Below are positions 56,552-64,000 of a stretch of DNA of 64,000 nt, one piece after another. The notes beneath the pieces are model-generated. The model was not told the origin of the DNA. It saw nothing but the letters and a program-made list of their open reading frames with translations, and ran no database searches. Position numbers and translations under genes: made by a program. Where the stretch lies: NCBI RefSeq assembly GCF_014529535.1, contig NW_023503616.1:4822584-4886583 (forward strand), in the 5' to 3' direction. Origin of the DNA: Bradysia coprophila. Its lineage: Eukaryota; Arthropoda; Insecta; Diptera; Sciaridae. The first letter of the stretch is position 1, and every line of letters starts with the position of its first letter.

Positions 56552-59500
56552 ATGAAACAACAAATGGCAAAACATATCATATTAGCAAAGCCGCTGATCG
56601 TATGCATAATATTCTATATGATTGCATCGACAACAAGGGGTAAGTTCCGCTCTTTGTTTATTTTGTCATAAATGTTGGAAATCCATCCTCCACCATTGTG
56701 TTCAGTTTCTGTGTTGCAAAAATAAATTTTGTGAATATAATGGAAGCTCCCTCAGTCTTATTTGATTAATCGTCGTCCTTGACCGGTGATTTTACCAGAC
56801 TATACTTATGAAATTCGTTCTCAGATTGAGTCGAACTTTGCATAAATGTATTTTTTCGAATTTAAATTCAAGTATTTTTATTATGTACTGAGTAGCCACA
56901 CGTTGTGGTGAGGGATTCTTTTGAAAAACAGCCTACCGAAATCGGACGCATTTTCCAGTGGACTTTTTTTATACGTGTCTAGAAAGTACTTCGACCCTAG
57001 AACCCAAAACCACTTTCAAAAAAATTCTTCGAAGCTTTTGTGACTGGTGAAAGGTGATCAAAAACCGAAAACTTGCACTTTTCTTACCAAAATTTCTCCG
57101 GGTACACGAGCCGTACATGGTCGTGTGGGGTGTCAATAGAAAGGTAATCACATGTACTATTGAGCCAAATAGAGACTCATTGGTTTTAAAATTAATCCAC
57201 ACTGAAATATGTGCAGTTGAAGTTTTCAACCGAAAACTTGCACTTTTCTTACCAGTTACACGAGCCGTACATGGTGGTGTGGGGTATCATTTGAAAGGTA
57301 ATTTTATGTGCTTTTGGGCCAAATAGGGTCTTATGGGGGTTTGAAAGCATCTACGATGAAATATGAGAAGTTGAAATGTTTAAGTGCCCATATTTCATCG
57401 CATATATGCATCCAAACCCCATAAGACCCTATTTGGCCCAAAAGCACATAAAATTACCTTTCAAATGATACCCCACACCACCATGTACGGCTCGTGTAAC
57501 TAGAGAAGTATTGGTAAGAAAAGTGCAAGTTTTCGGTTCAAAACTTCAACTGCACATATTTCAGTGTGGATTAATTTTAAAGCCAATGAGTCTCTATTTG
57601 GCTCAATAGTACATGTGATTACCTTTCTAATGACACCCCACACGACCATGTACGGCTCGTGTACCCGGAGAAATTTTGGTAAGAAAAGTGCAAGTTTTCG
57701 GTTTTTGATCACCTTTCACCAGTCACAAAAGCTTCGAAGAATTTTTTTGAAAGTGGTTTTGGGTTCTAGGGTCGAAGTCCTTTCTAGACACATATAAAAA
57801 AGTCCACTGGAAAATGCGTCCGATTTCGGTAGGCTGTTTTTGAAAAGAATCCCTCGGTGTGTGTTATTGTTGCTATTTTCTTTCAGCATACCTACGTTTC
57901 TGGCCATATCACTTGCGTAATTATTTTTTGTTGCAAAACATTTCATTCTATAAATAATCCTAATTTCCACACGTTTCAACAAAAGTTGACCGGTATAATC
58001 TTTTGCCTCTTTTTTTGGTAGAAGTCATGTCCATTTTATAATTAAATTAGGTTTCGTCTGTTATCGGCAACGGTGACTAAAATAAGAGTTGAGCTCAAGC
58101 TAGTATTCTCTTTAATCATTGTATAGCGATGCACCGTTTATTACCGGTTTAATGCTGCATACATTTACTGCATAGAAACACCTAAATTGTGACAAATATT
58201 ATAACCCCTTTTACAAAACAACCAAAAACTTGGTCTGCCGACCAAATACATATTCATCTTTTGCCGAAAAGTTGTTTTTTTTTACTTATAATTGTTCTCA
58301 TATTTCAAAACTTGTTTCATATTCATTCTGTAAGCGTTGCGCGTGGAACATTGTCAATATTTTCCACTGTGTTCGCAAATTCCTCTATTGCTACTAATGA
58401 CGAAACATGATATATTGAAGACATTTGAAACAAAAAAAAAAAATCTTGTTTGTCCGGAATAATCAACAAGCTTCGACTCGAATATATATGCATTTTCAAA
58501 CAAACTTGCAAAGTAAATATGTGATCGTTTGGAACAATTTCTTTACCAGGGATTCGCCTCGTTGCTTAGAAACTGATTTTTTCTACACGCGCTCCTTCAA
58601 TGCTTCAACATCCCGTTTTTCTCCAATTGTTCTTTAACTTTAATTAAACGATTTGTCTATTTATGCGGGTATTCAGGACGTTATCAAACTTTTAGGAAAG
58701 TTTGTTTCTATACCCAACATACCTCTGTACAATTACACTATCCTCTGTGAGTAATACAATCGCATACATCCATAAAATGAAAGTACGTATGTGATTCATC
58801 TGCATCTATAGCTATATGTATAAATTAGCTATAGTAAAAAACACGGCGAAGCAAGTTTCCAAATGTCCTGAACTTATTTACGACTTCTTTTTATTAAAAA
58901 TCTGCACACATGTACGTACAGTAAATGCACAAGAATATATTCGGCTTAGCTTCAAGGTCCAATTACTCGTTATTATAGCACTACTATCAGATAATTGTAG
59001 GTAAATACATTGTTTCTATATGATTTTCGACCACCACAAGAATTATAGTTGTAAAGTGAAAATGTTTCATTTTCATTATCATAAATTTTTTTGTTTTCAA
59101 GTGATTGATAAAGCAAATAATTGCTTCCCCAATAGGCATACCGCATCTACATAATATTTCTCATATATATGTCGAATACACTTACACACATTGTGTAGTC
59201 TATTTTAATAAAATCAATTAACCTTTTAATGAATTTAATAGCGAAACAAAGGTTTGCATTTTACAATGAAGGAGCTTTTTTTCTACGAAAAATTAGAATT
59301 CGTTCGTTTTTGTGTATATTGATGCCTCGATCGTGTTGATGCGTTGCGCGTCTTACAGTATATTATTACTCACAAAAGGTTAAAATTACTGATAACACTC
59401 AAGCGAAATAATGAGATTAGATTTTTGTTTAAATACGATTGTTAATTGAGTTTTGTGAGAGTTAATTTTGTTTTTATTGGAAGCCTTGTTGAAAGCTATT

Positions 59501-62500
59501 AGTTGTTCCTTCAAGAGTGGCAGATATTTAATTGGAAATTTAGCAATCTCACAAAGCGATCATTTATTCGGTTATAATATTGTAAGCTTGCGCTCAACTT
59601 CTAATTAAAATATGCCGCATAGGATCCACATAGATTATTGCTGAGGGCACACGCCAAGCCATACCTAGCCAAGCCTATAATACATTCGGCCGATTTGTCA
59701 CGGTAGAGTCGGTGACTTTCAAGTGATAAGTGATACATTTTGTTTCAGCTGTTTTTCAGATGATCCACTCATGCAAACAAATGTGCTAATGCTTGTTTTT
59801 ACAAGACTGTGTACACGCATGCGCGTGGTAATGGTAGAATCGTTTAAAGACGTAAAACCATATTTTTTTGATCTGTGTATGAGTGGTTAGCTGTGAAACA
59901 GCTGAGACGAAATACGTCACTTGTTTCAAAGTCGCCGACTGTCGTATTTTTGATGTTTTGTTAATTACCTTTGACCTACGATAGTTTTACATTTGTTAAC
60001 TGTTTATATAGTACGACATCGCTTTAAAACTATCTCACTTGCAGTTGTAATGACTACGCATTATATAATAAATCAAAAGCAGTCAATGTATCAAATAGTA
60101 CACGTTCGACATAGAAAATAACGTAGCGCTCTTCAATGTCTTACAGGACAAATGTAGAAATCTCAACTGTTCACACGTAACGATATAAGTTTCAGTATAT
60201 TTGATCCTTTTATGTCGCCCTATTACGTTGCATACATTTTGATAGACATCATACCATAAGCTAATTGAAGGTGAAATATTTTTGTTGGCAAATTCTTTTT
60301 TTTTAACTTTTTAATTTGCGCAAATAACCCACACCCCATTCTGATGTGAATACACTTGCCACTCCAAGCATGGTTTATCGATACACCTGAATCAGAATGT
60401 GGGAGACGAAGAAGTAGATATGAATTTAACGTTAAAATATAAAATGCAAAATAAAAACTTTCATTCGAGGGGTGTTTTCACCGGTTAGACAACAACAAAT
60501 TGTTTACCTCTCGTGAATAAAAGCTTCATTATAATGAAATGTGTTACCTGATTATATATATCAAATAAAAAAAAGATTAAGTATATGAAAAAGGGTGTTT
60601 CAATTTTACGTGCTGGCTTTATAAACAATATCATTAATACAGAAATCTTAAATAAGAAAAAAAAGCGGCTGGCGTTTCTCATATCAAATATGTTCGTTAT
60701 AAATAACTCGCTTAATCCCACATGAGAAAATATAAATTAGTTGCGTGGCTAATGGTAGACTAACAGTTTCCTATAATAAATATGGGTTGGTAGTTAGGTG
60801 GTTGTTGTTTGTTATCCATTTATTTATCTTGTATAGATCCAAAGGGTATGTATTCAGTTACACAAATAAAGAATTCGCAACGACTGTTTCAAATCAATAA
60901 CTGTGTCTTGTTGCTAATTAGCAATGTTTATGAAATCGATAGTTGTATTCTCGTCAGAGTTTATCAGCGCTGATAAATTTTACTCGTCGATAAACTGCAA
61001 AAAACTAGCCTCGGGTCTATTATAAATTTACCTGCAGAAATTTAACTAATATCTGTTAAATTTGTCAGAGTTGATAAACACTGAGAGGATATACGTCTAA
61101 TAATCAAACCTACAATTCTACTGGTCATTGCAATTGCATTTGATTGGAATCGAAAAGTAATTAAACTTTTCTAATTTCAATGGAGTTTGCAGACTTTAAT
61201 TAAATATGATGCTAATTATTGCATTAGCTATGCTAAAATGAAAACTATAGCTACTGTGCTCCATTTGTAGAATTTTATGGAGATTTTCGTTCATTGAATT
61301 AATGCTGTATCCGGTTGTATTAATTACTATTGGAGCCATTTTTTCTCGTATTTTTGTACTACAATAAAGGTTTAAAAGTGCCAGCGTAATCGTTATTTAA
61401 GGTATTACCAAACGACGAGCTTCGACGGACTTCTAAGAGTAAGTTGCATAGGTCTCGTCAAAGTAAAACTGAAGTAAAAGTTCACTTTTGAAACCATAGG
61501 TTTGAAATTCTCGCACAGCAAGTTCTGTTTACAATCACCTGTCTCGTTCGTTCCACCTTGTCAATGCAAACGGAAACGTTTTTCTAACATTCTCTATACA
61601 CCATAGAAATTGGGTTGATCTTTTACAGACAGATAGTGCTTGCCTATCACATAATTATAGAGTCTGCTACTTCTATTAGGGTTCGTACTTAAATAACGCC
61701 AATTTTTTACAGCGCCGTCGTTAGATTGAAATCATTAAAAACTCGTCAAGTTTGCACTTCTTTGAAGTAATAGTTTGTCCTCTTCCTTAAATACATTCCT
61801 TAAATGGGGAGATTGAACATGCTATTGACTTCAAAAAGAAATTTCTTGTCGAGTTATTGGCGATTTAAATCTAATGACAGCACTGAAAAAACGTGACGTC
61901 ATTTAGGTATGATCCCTTAAAGAATCTAAGAATTTTCAACGAATTGTTTGACTAGATTTATGTAAAACCAGAGTTCATCATCGTTGTGGATAACATAGCC
62001 ATTCATGAAACGTTGAATCACAAAGAATTTAATTTTTCTAGTATTCTAAAGCCGATCTTCTGGCGAATTGTTGTTCAAAGCACTTTGAACATGACTTTGT
62101 TGTCTACATGCCGTAGTTATTATGTCTAATGTATTTAATTATTGGTTACAGCTGCTCATTTAGTTCGGCTACATCGAGAAATTGGTGACTCATCTAGCGA
62201 ACATAATAATTTTACAAAACACTCACTGGATGAAGAGGACAAACAAAATATGAACACAGACATTGAATCGTTACCGGTTGTGGCACCAACAGAGATGAAA
62301 AGTAACTTGAATTCCCGTTTTGAGTGTAAACATTTCGTAACGGTTTGTTTATCCTACTTCTCAGGGAAAATTAAGTGTCACTGCGACATTTGCATCGATG
62401 ATAATTTGATCTGTGAAACCGATGGTGTGTGCTTCACCTCCGTACAGTTACAAAATGGAAAACCAACTTACTCGTACAGGTAAGACAACTGTTTGATTTT

Positions 62501-62833
62501 GTATGAATTTGTTTACTGACTCGAAGGATATAATTGTATGTGAAAGATACAGTCGCGAGTGTTTTCCTATATATTCTCCCCCATACCAACAAACAACAAA
62601 GATTTTTTTGTTTAGTTTTGCATTAAAATAAAAATTATCAAGGTGTATCGATGAGTGGCAAACTTTTCCGCCGGGTCGCTCAATTTGGTGCAATAATAGT
62701 ACAAAAGGTCCAACAGCTCGGCCAGCGTTTAAAATCGGCGGTCATCTCTGTTGTGCTGAGAATTTTTGCAATAGTCGTTTAAAGCCAATTATTTATGATT
62801 TTTCGAAGCACCCGTATACAATTTTCGAAGGAG
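56552..62833 (+). CDS. babo: Activin/TGF-beta type I receptor, 5' exons (Baboon-like, partial)
   Basis: Three exons join in phase: 56552-56639 (signal peptide, about 29 residues, MKQQMAKHIILAKPLIVCII), 62152-62479, and 62643-62833. They encode a ligand-binding ectodomain with the type I receptor cysteine pattern: CHCDIC, ICETDGVCFTSVQ, YSYRCIDEW, FPPGRSIWC, GGHLCCAENFCN. The CETDGxCF signature and CCxxxFCN box fit activin-type receptors such as Baboon better than Thickveins or Saxophone. The third exon ends at GGAG|GTGATA; the membrane, GS-box and kinase exons should follow beyond 64000. In flies Baboon transduces activin-like ligands to dSmad2, and alternative ectodomain exons tune ligand choice. 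The first intron, about 5.5 kb, holds a large palindrome. Confidence 0.85.
56910..57855. mobile_element. Foldback element: near-perfect palindrome of about 946 bp
   Basis: The left arm runs from GAGGGATTCTTTTGAAAAAC to about 57365 and the right arm from about 57389 to GAATCCCTC at 57855, reverse-complementary nearly throughout around a 23-base centre. The arms differ by scattered substitutions and an 11-base gap near the second TTACACGAGCCGTACATGG copy. Each arm contains two diverged head-to-tail units, both with CCGAAAACTTGCACTTTTCT followed by CACGAGCCGTACATGG. Mirror-image open frames on the two strands are a consequence of the symmetry. Confidence 0.9.
59706..59944. mobile_element. MITE related to the 55.5 kb element
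   Basis: The ends GAGTCGGTGACTTTCAAGTG and, in reverse, GACAGTCGGCGACTTTGAAA are flanked by TA (59704-59705 and 59945-59946). Inside lie CAGCTGTTTTTCAGATGATC on the left and GAAACAGCTGAG on the right, with a central GCATGCGCGTGG, as in the 55522-55751 element (ATGCGCGTGCGTG). The arms are more diverged than in that copy. Confidence 0.65.
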
Positions 62834-64000
62834 GTGATATTCAGTTTGAATTTATATAATTGAGTGCGAGTGCCGTTTAATTTCATTTTTTTTTGTGTTG
62901 TTATTTTTCATTCCCTGCTAATAATTTAATATGTCCAAAATACTCAACTAAATTGGATAAGTTTTGTTATCATGTATCCGGGAACATTGATTTTCATTTT
63001 TTTTTTGTGTGAGTTCCAATACCTGTTATGATTATAACTTTATCATTAGTTATGAAAGTGTGCAAAAAGTTTCACATCGAAGCTGATGGAAAGATAATTT
63101 GTTTCTGTAATCGAAAGAATAAAACTTTGGGGATCGATTTATATTAACATGAAGTTCAGCAGATAAAAATGACTTCCATATATTCACCAACCAACCACTC
63201 TGGTTCTTTTCACAACATTTCACAACAGCACACATACTTATTGTGAATTGTTGTCTTCGTTCTATTCGATTAACATTGCTGTCTGACTTCATTCTGGTAA
63301 TAAATTGAAAAAAAAAACTCATTATCCGACACAATTCGCTCAAAAAAAAAAAAATGAATGGAAAGTTTGTACGAGCATTTTATTGTCGAACAACCTAGCC
63401 ATACATAGTGTTATCACAAATTATGCAAAACATTTATTATTATTTTTTATATAAAAATCCATTGTCACTAAGACAGAGCGTCAATAAATTTTGATGTAGA
63501 ATGATTGTTTGCAATACAAACATAATACGACAGATATAGGAAGATTGACGTTGATTATTTATGTTTGAGTTGAAAGATGTTTTGAGTACTCGAGGGAGAA
63601 ATGTGTTTATTACAATGAATCTAGTATTTCAAATTTGATCTTCATCTCATTTTAGTCATTAGAAGATGTCCCATTAATTCACTTAAATTTTCGCATTTTC
63701 AATATTCAAATCCACTCAGTAAATACTGAAGTGCAGAATTTACAACAGCTGATTTTCATGCTATCGTAAGACCAGCGGTAACAAATTTTGCGCAGCGAAA
63801 TATACAGAATGTAACGATACATAATGATCTATCGAATGTAAGGAATTTGTCCTGAGTATGATTACTCGAAACTCTTAGGGCACAGTTGATTCTTCTCAAT
63901 GAGTGGTATTGACGTCCTGCGCCCGTATTAGCGTCAAATGGACGTTATCTATGTCCTCCGTGTTGCAGACAAACGAAAGGTTACTTCATCGAACCACTAC
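62834..64000. other. Receptor gene intron, to window end
   Basis: After the donor at 62834 no second ectodomain exon with the CC-x-FCN pattern was seen, nor a kinase exon. The last bases (GTGTTGCAG at about 63960-63968) form a possible acceptor, but too little follows to judge. Confidence 0.5.

Larger units (their letters stand above)
56640..62151 (+). other. First intron of the Baboon-like gene
   Basis: Exon 56552-56639 ends with one base that pairs with the two-base start of exon 62152-62479 (codon GCT), so no exon is required inside. Contents: foldback element 56910-57855, MITE 59706-59944, and AT-rich DNA. Confidence 0.75.

Noticed and set aside
57054-57797. Mirror-image open frames on both strands (MIKNRKLALFLPKF)
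   Set aside because: They are the same palindrome arm read twice and have no domain features.

Overview
This is an AT-rich eukaryotic nuclear window, best read as an insect and probably a fly or gnat (Diptera). The evidence is protein similarity together with compact GT-AG introns, many of 51-67 nt. The species assignment is inference. Six multi-exon genes were assembled by matching splice sites and reading-frame phases to protein families: mitochondrial Rho GTPase Miro (+, 4588-8357), multiple C2 domain and transmembrane protein MCTP (-, 10471-16958, with a candidate first coding exon near 29.1 kb), a Cdc34/UBE2R-type ubiquitin-conjugating enzyme (-, 44281-48551), a SPATA20/DUF255 thioredoxin-fold protein (-, 49468-51787), chaperonin subunit CCT5 (-, 52476-54512), and the 5' part of an activin/TGF-beta type I receptor resembling Baboon (+, from 56552; its kinase exons lie beyond the window).

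Two further genes encode low-complexity proteins. At the left edge is the 3' end of a proline-rich gene made of short CCA-repeat exons and a cysteine motif (CPPGTxGxFPNC); its exons are duplicated and their proline frames are out of register. At 35197-40418 is a five-exon gene for a roughly 1613-residue secreted Gln/Thr/Ser/Pro-rich protein that I cannot name.

Layout: 0-1.5 kb proline-rich gene; 1.5-4.6 kb non-coding; 4.6-8.9 kb Miro; 9-10.5 kb spacer with an inverted-repeat element; 10.5-17 kb MCTP; 17-35 kb almost gene-free, probably MCTP intron plus intergenic DNA, with two inverted-repeat elements; 35-40.5 kb secreted protein; 40.5-44.3 kb spacer with a transposon-like element carrying an internal minisatellite; 44.3-54.5 kb a run of three minus-strand housekeeping genes (UBE2R, SPATA20, CCT5); 54.5-56.5 kb divergent upstream region with a TA-flanked MITE; 56.5-64 kb the receptor gene, whose 5.5 kb first intron contains a nearly 950-bp foldback palindrome and a second MITE.

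The genes do not form a pathway. They are independent cellular functions: mitochondrial transport, ER/synaptic calcium sensing, protein degradation, protein folding and growth-factor signalling. The least ordinary content is the frame-shifted CCA exon array, the intronic palindrome, and the MITE with 52-bp internal repeats between 50-bp terminal palindromes.
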